Source of the DNA: an uncultured Paenibacillaceae bacterium
GTDB lineage: Bacteria; Bacillota; Bacilli; Aneurinibacillales; Aneurinibacillaceae
NCBI GenBank assembly: GCA_946478845.1
Contig: CAMLDI010000037.1
Span: forward strand, 1 to 25,403
DNA: 25,403 bases
Direction: 5' to 3'
The translations under genes and the position numbers were made by a program. This document shows, one piece after another, positions 1 through 7,538 of this stretch (within the stretch, counting starts at the first letter, position 1; every line of letters begins with the position of its first letter). Below the pieces are notes generated by a model. The model was not told the DNA's origin. It ran no database searches and saw only the letters and a program-made list of their open reading frames with translations.

Positions 1-351
1 TTTTACAACTAAGGATCTCCTTTCTTACTGTCTAGTTTTTATGTAGCATTATAAAGTGGGCTTATGTTTACTTCCTATGCAACTTGGGTTTTAGGTACTT
101 TAATTGGAGGATTGTTAGCTAATTTTATACCTACATCAATTACTTCCGTAATGTCAATCTCTTTGTATGCCATGTTTATCGGATTATTAGTTCCAGCAAT
201 TCGTAACTCTTGGAAACTAATTTTAATTGTAATACCTAGTGTTCTATTAAGTTACTTATTTAGTTTGTTTTTAAAGGGTGGTTGGCCTATAGTTATTGCT
301 ACAATTTTAGGAAGCGCATTGGGTATAGTTATTAAAATGGAGGAGGATTAA
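1..351 (+). pseudogene. azlC: AzlC-family branched-chain amino acid exporter subunit, 5'-truncated remnant
   Basis: The reading frame from the ATG at 64 encodes 95 hydrophobic residues that match only the C-terminal part of AzlC (about 235 aa in the family), including the YATWVLGTLIGG segment and three to four membrane helices. In the family AzlC works with AzlD to export branched-chain amino acids or analogues. Similarity appears to continue upstream of the ATG in the same frame (SGLMFTSY resembles the GLN-x-TSY stretch of relatives). That frame is interrupted by TAA at 52-54 and again at 10-12, and the ATG at 64 has no good ribosome binding site. I therefore read it as a decayed gene rather than one merely cut by the window edge. 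It is followed three bases later by azlD, the normal gene order. Confidence 0.65.
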
Positions 352-354
352 AAG

Positions 355-648
355 ATGTGGGTAATGATTACTATTTTAGGGATGGCCATTGTTACGTACA
401 TTTCTCGCCTTGCTCCTGTATTTATTATTGGGCGCTTTACTATTCCTAATTGGCTTGAAAATTGGTTAAAATACGTTCCTTATGCAGCTTTGGCTGCTTT
501 AATCTATCCTGGAATACTTACAGTAAATGAACACAAGCCTTTCGTAGGATTACTTGGCGGGTTTGTTGCAATTGTATTAGCTTATTTTCGTCTGCATATT
601 TTATTTGTGATAATATGCGCTATTATGACAGCATTTCTGCTGTCATAA
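355..648 (+). CDS. azlD: AzlD-family branched-chain amino acid transport protein
   Basis: This 97-residue protein has three to four predicted membrane helices and the family features TYISRLAPVF near the N-terminus and KYVPYAALAALIYPGIL in the middle; full AzlD proteins are about 100 residues, so it is complete. AzlD is the small partner of AzlC in branched-chain amino acid (or azaleucine) export at the cytoplasmic membrane. The start is supported by GGAGGAGG eight bases upstream. Its partner just upstream looks truncated, so the pair is probably not functional as a transporter unless another AzlC exists elsewhere. The stop codon lies inside the terminator stem. Confidence 0.85.
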   Translation: MWVMITILGMAIVTYISRLAPVFIIGRFTIPNWLENWLKYVPYAALAALIYPGILTVNEHKPFVGLLGGFVAIVLAYFRLHILFVIICAIMTAFLLS

Positions 649-653
649 TTTTT
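622..653 (+). terminator. Rho-independent terminator of azlD, overlapping the stop codon
   Basis: A perfect 12-bp stem (622-633 with 638-649) and a four-base loop are followed by a T run. The azlD stop codon lies inside the right arm. Confidence 0.8.
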
Positions 654-999
654 GTGCACAAAGAATTCTTATAGATAAAGTATCTGATCCATATACCAAA
701 AATAAGATCATTTTCGAAAATGGAAAACTCATCGCTCAAGTTTTAATCAAATTCATGGATCGGCGATCAGCGGAAGCTCTTTAAAAAACGAAAACCGGGT
801 CTTAAAGTAATTAAACGAAATTGATTTTATAATAAAGTTTGATCAAAAACCATCTAGTATCCTTGACATATCAACAATTTAAAGAAAACAGATGTTTATT
901 TTGATCAATCTTTTTTCAAAATGATCAAACTTTTTTTTAAATCAACACCATCATCATTCTTGCGCAATTGGCCGTAAAACTATGGCTACTTGTTTACTT

Positions 1000-1125
1000 A
1001 CAGCCGAAATCATTTTTGGTAAAGAGAAGTTCGTTTGCTTGCCTTTCATACCGAACGATGACTCTTCTTGGACGATTCCAAAAGCTTGCCTGATAATCAA
1101 ATTCATCATAATAAACTTCCTCATA
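1000..1125 (-). mobile_element. IS1380-family transposase fragment (decayed)
   Basis: One minus-strand frame reads YDEFDYQASFWNRPRRVIV followed by RYERQANELLFTKNDF and then a stop. This resembles the conserved middle block of IS1380-family transposases: an E/F-Y-Q-A-x-S-W start, then R-R-V-I/V-x-K-x-E, then a hydrophobic strand ending in T-N. No start, catalytic Asp residues or downstream transposase sequence can be followed in any frame, so it is a remnant of roughly 40 codons. Confidence 0.5.
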
Positions 1126-1190
1126 TTTAGATGAAGGGGATGGAGTGGGGCTTATTTACAAACAAGAGGCCGTTGCTTACAAATAATCAT

Positions 1191-1217
1191 AACCACCCTT
1201 CAAAAGTGGGTGGTTTT
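1191..1217. repeat. Hairpin next to the IS fragment
   Basis: AACCACCC at 1191-1198 pairs with GGGTGGTT at 1208-1215, followed by a short T run. A second small hairpin (AGAC-TAAA-GTCT) follows at 1243-1254. Paired subterminal hairpins like these occur at IS200/IS605-type ends, but no TnpA or TnpB is present, so that origin is only a possibility. Confidence 0.4.
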
Positions 1218-1266
1218 ATGTTTCGCCTTCTTCAGGCTCAACAGACTAAAGTCTATAAATAAATGA

Positions 1267-1299
1267 GGGAACCCAACAAAGAAGGGTTCCCCTATTTTT
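1267..1299. terminator. Rho-independent terminator-like hairpin
   Basis: GGGAACCC (1267-1274) pairs with GGGTTCCC (1284-1291), with a nine-base loop and then CTATTTTTATT on the plus strand. The minus-strand side is moderately T-rich, so it could also end transcription of the GMC oxidoreductase gene whose stop is at 1398. Confidence 0.55.
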
Positions 1300-1397
1300 A
1301 TTAAGCTCATGGCTCCGTAACGAAGAATGTCTTAATTTCTACTTTAAAAAATAAAAACCTCTCTTCGAATCTATAACCAAAAATTTCTTACCATGTT

Positions 1398-3170
1398 TTA
1401 CTCGTCTAATAAACTTTCCTCGTACTCCTCCAATTCATCATCATCAACTACGATAGGGTGAGGATTATTCTTAATGAATCTTACAGCATTTAAGCCAATA
1501 ATCTGTGCAGGTATAGAAGTGTTGCCGTCTGGCAAAATAGGAGATATTGATAAATCGGCTACTTTAAGGTTTGTTGTCCCAAATACATCAAGAAATTCAT
1601 TCACAACACCATCTTGAATGCTCTTAGCCATTCTACATTGCCCGCCATAATGGAAGAAATTTGACAAAGATGCTCTAACAAAATCCCTCAGTAGCCTTCT
1701 TTTTTCTAACTCAGGCATTGTGAAAATTTCCTCACTTGGAAATACCACTTCTTGTATTCCACTATTGTGCAATCTTGCTTCTACGATAATATTGTACATA
1801 TTGATATATTGATCCACTAAGAACTCTATATCATTGGTATTTAGCTGCAAGGGATTGAATGAAAATGATGGAAGCGCTTCAGGATCACTATGGGATGCAA
1901 TAATTGAACCCTTGCTTTTTGGGTTAAGATCTATCAGGCCAAAACTCATAATATTTGTTTGCTTAGTTAGATCAAGCTCCCACGCATTGCTGGCAACTTC
2001 CGAAGAAGGAAGAAAGAAAGGTGCAGGTGCTCCTAATATTTGAAGACGACGGCCCTCCAAACTATTTTTATGCTCGGCTACAAAAGCACCATAAAGAAAA
2101 GGCTGATTAGGATCTGAAACAAATATAGGAGTTAACTGGGATGTATCTACCTTTACACCAAATCCAACATACGCTTGAGTTTGCAGATTGTATCCAACGT
2201 TTGGGTTTTCCATCAATGGGGTAATTCCAGCATTAAGTAAATCACTGGCTTTACCAATCCCTGATCGTTGAAGAATGACGGAGGAGTTAAATCCTGCCGA
2301 TAGAATAACACCTTTTCGAGCAAAAGTTTTGTAGGTAATACCGTTCTTGACATATTCAACTCCAACGGCAATCATCCGGCCTTTCTTTTTCATAAATAAA
2401 ACTTTATTCACTGTTGTTTTGCCGAATATGACCAACTTTCTTTTTCCAACGCCAAACTCATCAGGATGAAACTCATTCCCTTGTGTAACAATACTCTCAT
2501 TTAAATATCCTGTTGCGGTCGACGAACGGGTAATGATACCTCCAATCTCCTTTTGAATAAATTGACCTTTTAAAAAAGTACAGTCTCGTATTCCTGTATT
2601 ATAGTCCTCAACAATTGGGATTCCTAATACGTCTCTTGTTGCTTCTGCTAACGTATCGAGCAGACTATACGAGGACGGAATATGCTGTTGTCTAACAAAT
2701 ATTGGCCCCTTTCTTCCCCTCTCATTCAGACTCTGTGTTAATCCAGTATAAGTTTCATTTTCGATAAACAGAGAACGAATCTTGTCGTAGCTCCATCCAA
2801 GATCACCAACCATGGAAGCCCATTCATCATACAACTCTCTACTCCCTCGCACGGCATACATCTCATTAACTTCCGAGCTTCCTCCAATAACCCGTCCATT
2901 GACCGTAATTAGCTGACGTTGAATCATTGGCTCAAATTTAGATAGAAGGTTGAAGGCATACTTATTATCACTGGCCAACAATAGGGCATCTAAAATGTTC
3001 GGGTTGCTTAATTTAGTCGTACTATTTATTCCAGGTTCAAGCACAAGTACAGAAGTATGTGTATCATCTGTTAATTTCTTAGCGATTACCCCACCTGCTG
3101 TTCCAGCACCAATGACTATATAATCAAATATTTTACGTTTTTTGGATTTTTTATCAAAATGACCTGACAT
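1398..3170 (-). CDS. GMC-family FAD-dependent oxidoreductase
   Basis: This 590-residue protein has the layout of glucose-methanol-choline oxidoreductases. A Rossmann FAD site (FDYIVIGAGTAG, residues 15-26) has an acidic ribose-binding E45; the flavin-attachment region GGSSEVN is at 96-102; the C-terminal domain contains HYGGQC (H507) and DGNTSIP (N550). The last two correspond to the active-site His and His/Asn that oxidise an alcohol substrate. No signal peptide is visible; the C-terminus is a strongly acidic tail. AAAGGAG ten bases upstream supports the start. The substrate cannot be told: alcohol, polyol or choline-like oxidation are all possible. It stands alone, with no partner gene such as a gluconate dehydrogenase subunit nearby. 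Confidence 0.85.
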   Translation of the reverse strand: MSGHFDKKSKKRKIFDYIVIGAGTAGGVIAKKLTDDTHTSVLVLEPGINSTTKLSNPNILDALLLASDNKYAFNLLSKFEPMIQRQLITVNGRVIGGSSEVNEMYAVRGSRELYDEWASMVGDLGWSYDKIRSLFIENETYTGLTQSLNERGRKGPIFVRQQHIPSSYSLLDTLAEATRDVLGIPIVEDYNTGIRDCTFLKGQFIQKEIGGIITRSSTATGYLNESIVTQGNEFHPDEFGVGKRKLVIFGKTTVNKVLFMKKKGRMIAVGVEYVKNGITYKTFARKGVILSAGFNSSVILQRSGIGKASDLLNAGITPLMENPNVGYNLQTQAYVGFGVKVDTSQLTPIFVSDPNQPFLYGAFVAEHKNSLEGRRLQILGAPAPFFLPSSEVASNAWELDLTKQTNIMSFGLIDLNPKSKGSIIASHSDPEALPSFSFNPLQLNTNDIEFLVDQYINMYNIIVEARLHNSGIQEVVFPSEEIFTMPELEKRRLLRDFVRASLSNFFHYGGQCRMAKSIQDGVVNEFLDVFGTTNLKVADLSISPILPDGNTSIPAQIIGLNAVRFIKNNPHPIVVDDDELEEYEESLLDE

Positions 3171-3280
3171 TACAAATCATCTCCTTTATATATAGGAATG
3201 ATTTTTCACTTTCATTGGTGTGGACAAATACTCTTTTCTTTTTGCCTTTTTTTCTTTAACAAAACTACCTATTTTTTTCA

Positions 3281-3315
3281 AAAATAAAGGGCATCCATTA
3301 AATAAAGGAATGCCC
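3281..3315 (-). terminator. Terminator of the nitroreductase-family gene
   Basis: GGGCAT (3289-3294) pairs with ATGCCC (3310-3315), with extra pairing inside. On the minus strand the hairpin is followed by TTTATTTTTG. It lies 25 bases past the stop of the minus-strand gene at 3340. Confidence 0.65.
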
Positions 3316-3339
3316 TCGTGTGAGGCCTTAATATTAATA

Positions 3340-3915
3340 TTAATCAGAATCGATCCAGGTTGTTTTTTCCTGATAAGGTGTACGGGTTTTAGTAGGAGGC
3401 CAGGGATCAAAGGTCCCTACATAAACAAATCCTAACACCTCATCTTTTTCCTTTAATCCAAAAAGTTCTTTCATCTTGGGATGATATGTGGCTTTTCCTG
3501 TGCGCCAAATCGCACCTAACCCTAACCCGTGTGCTGTTAATAACATATTTTGAATTCCAGCAGCAACAGCTCCTATTTCTTCAATCCTTATGACTTTCGA
3601 TGCTTCCGAAGGAGTAACAGCCACTGCGATAACAACAGGTGCACGAAATGGTTTCTCCATAGCCTTTTGCAGTTTCTTCTGATTTTCTTCTGTTGTGGGA
3701 TCATCCATTTCTTCTTTACTAATTTCCGCCAACACCCTTCCCAATGGCCGTCTTCCTTCACTTGTTAACACAAAAAACCGCCAGGGCTCCGTTTTATAGT
3801 GATTAGGTGCCCAGGTGGCTGATTCCAATATCTTTTCAATCATTTCTTTATCAACCGTTTCTGGTTTCACCTTCCCAATACTTCTTCTGGTTTTAATGGC
3901 TTCAAAAAGATCCAA
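3340..3915 (-). CDS. Nitroreductase-family protein (YdjA/YfhC-like)
   Basis: About 191 residues, the length of the short nitroreductase subfamily. The N-terminus carries the FMN-phosphate motif AIKTRRSIGKV, followed by ATWAPNHYKTEPWRF and the C-terminal GLGLGAIWRTGK and GFVYVGTF segments typical of YdjA/YfhC proteins. Members bind FMN and use NAD(P)H to reduce nitro compounds, quinones or related substrates in the cytoplasm; the natural substrate is unknown. I place the start at the TTG at 3915, because AAAGAGGTG ends nine bases before it. The upstream in-frame GTG at 3927 abuts this Shine-Dalgarno sequence and could not use it. The gene lies downstream of the terminator of the operon at 4011-5324, so it is probably expressed on its own. 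Confidence 0.85.
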   Translation of the reverse strand: MDLFEAIKTRRSIGKVKPETVDKEMIEKILESATWAPNHYKTEPWRFFVLTSEGRRPLGRVLAEISKEEMDDPTTEENQKKLQKAMEKPFRAPVVIAVAVTPSEASKVIRIEEIGAVAAGIQNMLLTAHGLGLGAIWRTGKATYHPKMKELFGLKEKDEVLGFVYVGTFDPWPPTKTRTPYQEKTTWIDSD

Positions 3916-3995
3916 GAACTCACACACCTCTTTCTTTATGAATCATTCCCATGCCAAATTCATATGCAACAACACTGCATTCAAAAACAGAAATA

Positions 3996-4025
3996 TAAAA
4001 AGGCGGTATATTAAGCATATCCGCC
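3996..4025 (-). terminator. Terminator ending the three-gene operon
   Basis: GGCGG (4002-4006) pairs with CCGCC (4021-4025), with a further ATAT/ATAT pairing after one bulged base. On the minus strand it is followed by TTTTTATATTT. The stop codon at 4011-4013 is in the loop. Confidence 0.75.
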
Positions 4026-4547
4026 CTCAGCTTTAGGTAATTTTTTATATTCATCTTTATTTTTAACGATATCAAAGATATACTCTCGCAACTTGTATAA
4101 TTCTTCTGCATCTTTGGTTATTCCATTATATTTATCCGTCCAATAAAAATCAATCAGTTGTCCATTCACACGAATCTTCCAAAAGTCTTCACTATAAGGG
4201 GTTTGCTCTCCCCTTTTTACCAGAGGATTGAACCTTTTTGGTTCTAAAATATTAAATTCTCGCATTTTTGCATAGATCGATCCCATTTCTTCCTTCGTAA
4301 ATGTAATCTTTGTGGATGCTGTTCCTTTGGCAATAAGATCTTTCGTTACAGTACCAGTAAAGGTATTAATTTCATTCTTACTGGTAATGCCAAACTTTAT
4401 AGAAAAAGCAAAGTCTGCAGGCATGGTTTCTGGCATTTTATTTTGCTGATTCAGCAACACGTACCCTAATACAAAACCTAAAACAATAAGACCCAAAAAC
4501 AAAAATGCAAAAAACTTCTTACGGTATCGCCACATGATATAGGTCAT
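4011..4547 (-). CDS. Membrane-anchored protein of unknown function, paralog of the gene at 4785-5324
   Basis: 178 residues with one N-terminal membrane helix (about residues 12-32) after a basic stretch, so the rest is probably outside the membrane. The outer part has the block MPADFAFSIKFG, KNEINTFT, TKDL, ITFTKEEM and a C-terminal amphipathic region with ELYKLREYIFDIVKNKDEY. The same blocks occur in the same order in the protein at 4785-5324, so the two arose by duplication. No catalytic motif is visible and I do not recognise the family. The ATG overlaps the stop of the preceding gene (ATGA) and no Shine-Dalgarno sequence is present, so translation probably depends on coupling. It is the last gene of the operon. 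Confidence 0.75.
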   Translation of the reverse strand: MTYIMWRYRKKFFAFLFLGLIVLGFVLGYVLLNQQNKMPETMPADFAFSIKFGITSKNEINTFTGTVTKDLIAKGTASTKITFTKEEMGSIYAKMREFNILEPKRFNPLVKRGEQTPYSEDFWKIRVNGQLIDFYWTDKYNGITKDAEELYKLREYIFDIVKNKDEYKKLPKAEGGYA

Positions 4548-4798
4548 AGTTTTTTACGCAAATCGATGGTGGGACCTAAGGTAATGTACTCCACCTCGTA
4601 TCCTTTCTCTAGGAAAAATTCCTTTAAAGAAACACTTAAATATTTCTTATTAATAAATTCCTCATGCTCTTTTTTAAACTGAGAGATCAGGGACTTAAGT
4701 TCCTCCAATTCAATCCCCTTTTTCACATGGAGGATTAACTCATAACCTGTAAAATCAATGATAGTATGATACGTGGATTTTGTGCTACTTCCCATCAT
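4544..4798 (-). CDS. Small hypothetical protein between two paralogous membrane proteins
   Basis: 84 residues from the ATG at 4798, chosen because GGAGGGG lies ten bases upstream; a longer in-frame start at 4843 lies inside the previous gene without such a site. The start overlaps the end of the upstream gene by 14 bases, and the stop overlaps the next start as ATGA, so it is translationally coupled on both sides. The sequence has no membrane helix or signal peptide: a beta-rich N-terminal half (STYHTIIDFTGYELILHV) is followed by a charged helix (GIELEELKSLISQFKKEH). I do not recognise the family; a cytoplasmic partner of the two flanking membrane proteins is only an inference from gene order. 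Confidence 0.65.
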   Translation of the reverse strand: MMGSSTKSTYHTIIDFTGYELILHVKKGIELEELKSLISQFKKEHEEFINKKYLSVSLKEFFLEKGYEVEYITLGPTIDLRKKL

Positions 4799-5324
4799 AA
4801 AATGCAAACCCCTCCCATGCATCTGGCAACTTTTGAAACTCATCTTTTTGCTTCACTAATTTAAAGATCCACTGGCGCAATTCCAATAGCTTCTGGGCAT
4901 CTTTTGTTGTTTTTTTATTTGCATACTCCCTGTTTTCCAATTGAATATAATGGCCGTCTAAACGAATTTCCCAATATTCTTTCACAATAGGCTTCTCCCC
5001 TATTTCTATAAAGAAAGGAGAGGGAGTAAGCTTTTTATGTTCAATGATATTGATCTGTTTCATTTTTTTGTAGATGGCTTCCATTTCTTCCTTCGTAAAA
5101 GTAATGGTTCCAGAAGTTTTTCCATCCTTTAATAAGTCTTTAGTGATGGTATGAGTAAATGTGTTGATTTCATTTTTCCCTTCAACCCCGAAGGAAATTT
5201 TAAAGGCGAAATCATTAGGCATTTTTTTTGGCATATAATAATCTGCTTTTACCACATAATACCCTGCTAGAAAAATCATGATGAAAAATATACTAAAATA
5301 GATTATGCCTTTTTTTCTTCCCAT
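4785..5324 (-). CDS. Membrane-anchored protein of unknown function, first gene of a three-gene operon
   Basis: 179 residues with a basic start (MGRKKG), one membrane helix (about 6-26) and an outer domain beginning MPKKMPNDFAFKISFG, then KNEINTFT, TKDL, TITFTKEEM and LRQWIFKLVKQKDEF. It is clearly homologous to the protein at 4011-4547, by eye around 40-45% identical outside the helix. No lipobox, metal site or protease motif is seen. A G-rich run (GGGGGG) about ten bases upstream acts as the likely ribosome binding site. It starts the operon and is transcribed away from the EcsC-family gene at 5463, with a 138-base divergent spacer. Confidence 0.75.
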   Translation of the reverse strand: MGRKKGIIYFSIFFIMIFLAGYYVVKADYYMPKKMPNDFAFKISFGVEGKNEINTFTHTITKDLLKDGKTSGTITFTKEEMEAIYKKMKQINIIEHKKLTPSPFFIEIGEKPIVKEYWEIRLDGHYIQLENREYANKKTTKDAQKLLELRQWIFKLVKQKDEFQKLPDAWEGFAFYDGK

Positions 5325-5462
5325 GGATGGTGAACCCCCCTATACACCCATTGTATCTTAAGATAATGGATTCTCAGAGAGGGATTTTTGCAAATCCTTG
5401 AATTATCTTTGAAACGGCAAGGAAGATGCATCGTATAAAATAAGGAAGAAAGGGGAGAGGAA

Positions 5463-6167
5463 ATGGCCTCTTATGAAGATCAAGTTAAACGGGAATTAAT
5501 CCGTTGGAAAGTACAAATGAAAAAACAACCTGGATCCTTTAATAAAACGGCGAAAAAAATCCAAACCAAAATAAATAGTTATATTCCAGAAAAAGTACAC
5601 CATGTCATTACAGAAAGCGTAAAGAAAATGATCCAAGGAACCCTGATTGGTTCAGAATACACCACTAAGAAAAAAGAAACACCTCTACTCAATCTTGAGG
5701 AAAAAGAAAAAGCAATCCTGGAAAAAATCAAATTCTACAAAAAGACCGCAGCCATTGAAGGGGCGGGCACAGGAGCAGGAGGATTTTTCCTGGGTTTAGC
5801 AGACTTCCCTCTTTTATTAGCCATTAAAATGAAACTGCTCTTTGAAATGGCCTCCATTTATGGTTTTGATATTAACAAATACGAAGAACGTCTCTATATT
5901 CTTCATCTTTTCCAACTGGCTTTTTCCAGTGAAGAGCGTCGAATTCAGATTATGGATGTAGTAGAAAACTGGGAAAGCAAAAAACAAGAATTAATTGAAC
6001 TGGACTGGCGGGTGTTTCAACAGGAATACAGGGATTACATTGATTTAGTGAAATTGTTTCAAATGCTTCCGGTTATTGGCGCTGCCGTAGGGGCATATGC
6101 CAATTACAATTTACTGGATCATTTAGGAAAAGTGGCCATGAACGGCTACCGTTTACGCCTTATTTAG
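5463..6167 (+). CDS. EcsC-family protein
   Basis: 234 residues, close to Bacillus EcsC in length. The family hallmark is the glycine-rich segment AIEGAGTGAGGFFLGLADFP followed by LLLAIKMKLLFEMASIYGFD in the middle; the N-terminal third is a basic, probably helical region. EcsC accompanies the EcsAB ABC transporter in Bacillus, which is linked to intramembrane proteolysis and secretion, but its own biochemical role is unknown. Here no ecsA or ecsB is adjacent, so this is a stand-alone family member. AAAGGGGAG seven to eight bases upstream supports the ATG. Its 3' end overlaps the convergent anti-sigma gene by eight bases. Confidence 0.8.
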   Translation: MASYEDQVKRELIRWKVQMKKQPGSFNKTAKKIQTKINSYIPEKVHHVITESVKKMIQGTLIGSEYTTKKKETPLLNLEEKEKAILEKIKFYKKTAAIEGAGTGAGGFFLGLADFPLLLAIKMKLLFEMASIYGFDINKYEERLYILHLFQLAFSSEERRIQIMDVVENWESKKQELIELDWRVFQQEYRDYIDLVKLFQMLPVIGAAVGAYANYNLLDHLGKVAMNGYRLRLI

Positions 6168-6918
6168 ATTCCATCGTTCTTTCAAATTCGTTTCTGACAG
6201 TTCGTAGTGACGAGTATTGACCAACCAATTCACGGGGAACCATTCTTTCAATATAATCATTCTGAATCATAAATTTTCCTTGAAAACCACTTAGGGGAAG
6301 ATAATAAGCTTCTCCTTCTTTTACTTCTTTTGCAGCAAAAATCAGCACCCTTTCCCCTAACTTCATCACAGGTACCTCAACCACAACTTCAACGGGTTGA
6401 TGATTTCCCTTGGTGGTCACCCCACCCTGTTCCACAAAAGTGACAACTTCGCCTTTTTTCAGAACGTTTTTATAATCATTCAGTACTTTAATCTTAGATT
6501 GGGTTTGAATTTGTCCATCCTGATTTAAGGTGATTGATTCAATCACATCCCCTTCAACAATAACACTGGCATCTTTTCTTAAATCTGAAAAACTATTATA
6601 TACTATACCCTTAATATCCAACAGTTTTGATTCTTGTAAAGCATATGGACTAGCCGCCAATGAAGTTCTTTGTTCTTGAGCTAATTGAGGTGAAGATTTT
6701 GCTGCATTTTCTTCCTTATCTATTAACATGGAACCAGAGATTAGAAGGGAGACCATTGCAACAACCCCCATCAACCATTTTATTTTGTTGTTCATTCTTG
6801 TAAAAATGTTCTTATTGTCCATTTCTCCTTTTGCCTGGAGAATGGCCTGAACACTTCTCTGGTGCAAATCTTGTGGGATTTTAATTTTATTCATTTCTTT
6901 TTTGATGTTATTTCCCAA
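6160..6918 (-). CDS. Probable anti-sigma factor, single-pass membrane protein
   Basis: 252 residues. The cytoplasmic N-terminus (KIKIPQDLHQRSVQAILQAK) resembles the sigma-binding ends of Bacillus anti-sigma factors. A membrane helix spans about 48-66, and a mostly beta extracellular domain (about 70-245) contains DLRKDASVIVEGDVIES and VMKLGERVLIFA. It starts with TTG at 6918, supported by AAAGGAGG eight bases upstream, and overlaps the end of the sigma gene by 11 bases. The function is inferred from this coupling and the topology; the outer domain is not the DUF3298/DUF4163 pair of RsiV. If correct, it holds the sigma factor inactive at the membrane until an envelope signal arrives. Confidence 0.7.
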   Translation of the reverse strand: MGNNIKKEMNKIKIPQDLHQRSVQAILQAKGEMDNKNIFTRMNNKIKWLMGVVAMVSLLISGSMLIDKEENAAKSSPQLAQEQRTSLAASPYALQESKLLDIKGIVYNSFSDLRKDASVIVEGDVIESITLNQDGQIQTQSKIKVLNDYKNVLKKGEVVTFVEQGGVTTKGNHQPVEVVVEVPVMKLGERVLIFAAKEVKEGEAYYLPLSGFQGKFMIQNDYIERMVPRELVGQYSSLRTVRNEFERTMESK

Positions 6919-7420
6919 TGTGGTCCCCTCCTTTCCATTCCTTACGGAGCTTACTCAAGGAGCGATAAAGAATGGTCTTCGCTGTTCCTATTGGAATATT
7001 TAAAACATCAGCAATTTCCCGTAAGGTATAATCCTGATAAAACTTTAACATTACGATACTTTTTTCATCCTCTTTTAAAAGATCCAATAATTCATGCAAG
7101 GAAATCGTGAGGGAGACATTTTCCTCTTCCTCAACAAAGAGAGTTTCTTCATATTTAGGAAATAATTGAACCACCTTTTTCCGTTGCCTTAATAGATCAA
7201 TAGAACAATTAATGGCAATACGAATAAGCCATGTTTTAAAGTAACGTGGCTCTTTTAATTTCGTTATTGTTTTAAATGATTTATAAGCCGTTTCCTGGAC
7301 CACATCCATAGCATCACTAGCATTCTTTAAATAAACGAATGCCATGCGATAGATTTCTTCTTCATAGGTCTGAAACAATTGGATAAAGGCTTGTTCATCG
7401 CCTTTTTGCGCTTCTTTCAC
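6908..7420 (-). CDS. ECF-type RNA polymerase sigma factor, SigV-like
   Basis: About 170 residues with sigma region 2 (DAMDVVQETAYKSFKTITKL then EPRYFKTWLIRIAINCSIDL) and region 4 (LKFYQDYTLREIADVLNIPI then GTAKTILYRSLSKLRK), without a region 3: an extracytoplasmic-function sigma factor. Region 2 resembles Bacillus SigV. It is followed, with overlap, by a membrane anti-sigma candidate, the usual gene order. The coordinates use the GTG at 7420, which has no ribosome binding site within reach. GAAGGGG at 7439-7445 is nine bases before an in-frame ATT (7429) and six before an ATC (7432), and the added residues I-S-L-V-K-E-A look like normal ECF N-termini. The real start may therefore be a rare codon. 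Confidence 0.88.
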   Translation of the reverse strand: MKEAQKGDEQAFIQLFQTYEEEIYRMAFVYLKNASDAMDVVQETAYKSFKTITKLKEPRYFKTWLIRIAINCSIDLLRQRKKVVQLFPKYEETLFVEEEENVSLTISLHELLDLLKEDEKSIVMLKFYQDYTLREIADVLNIPIGTAKTILYRSLSKLRKEWKGGDHIGK

Positions 7421-7465
7421 TAAAGAAATGATGGCAATCCCCTTCTCCCATTTCTATCTTTCTGT

Positions 7466-7515
7466 AAATTAGACGGCCAGGGAAGAAAAATAGCTTTAAA
7501 TCTTACGTCTAAATT
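7466..7515 (-). promoter_or_regulatory. Possible ECF-type promoter and imperfect inverted repeat upstream of the sigma gene
   Basis: The minus strand carries CGTCTAAT (7468-7475), like the CGTC -10 element of ECF-dependent promoters, about 40-48 bases before the sigma gene. TTAAAGC lies 17 bases further upstream as a weak -35. A matching half-site (CGTCTAAATT, 7506-7515) in opposite orientation makes an imperfect inverted repeat. Autoregulation would be usual for this class but is not shown here; the spacing is slightly long. Confidence 0.35.
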
Positions 7516-7538
7516 ATAGTAAAAAAAATGAGGATAGA

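Larger units (their letters stand above)
654..1397. other. Gene-poor interval with decayed sequence
   Basis: No intact gene is supported across about 750 bp. It contains a 12-bp inverted repeat (834-845 and 922-933), a minus-strand IS1380-type transposase scrap (about 1000-1125), and hairpins at 1191-1215, 1243-1254 and 1267-1291. A 36-codon open stretch at about 676-783 on the plus strand (DKVSDPYTKNKIIFENGKL and onward) is reminiscent of coding sequence, but I cannot assign it. The interval looks like the scar of one or more mobile elements. Confidence 0.5.

Noticed and set aside
3186..3435. Short open frames on both strands between the GMC oxidoreductase and nitroreductase genes
   Set aside because: They run through the terminator hairpin at 3289-3315 and into the nitroreductase gene, show low-complexity Lys/Phe content, and lack ribosome binding sites.
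3920..4111. A 63-codon minus-strand frame between the nitroreductase and the three-gene operon
   Set aside because: It spans the terminator at 3996-4025 and overlaps the ends of two convincing genes in other frames; the sequence is not protein-like.
5409..5439. A sigma-A promoter for the EcsC-family gene (TTGAAA and TATAAA)
   Set aside because: The spacer is 19 bases and the alternatives fit no better, so I do not list it as a feature.
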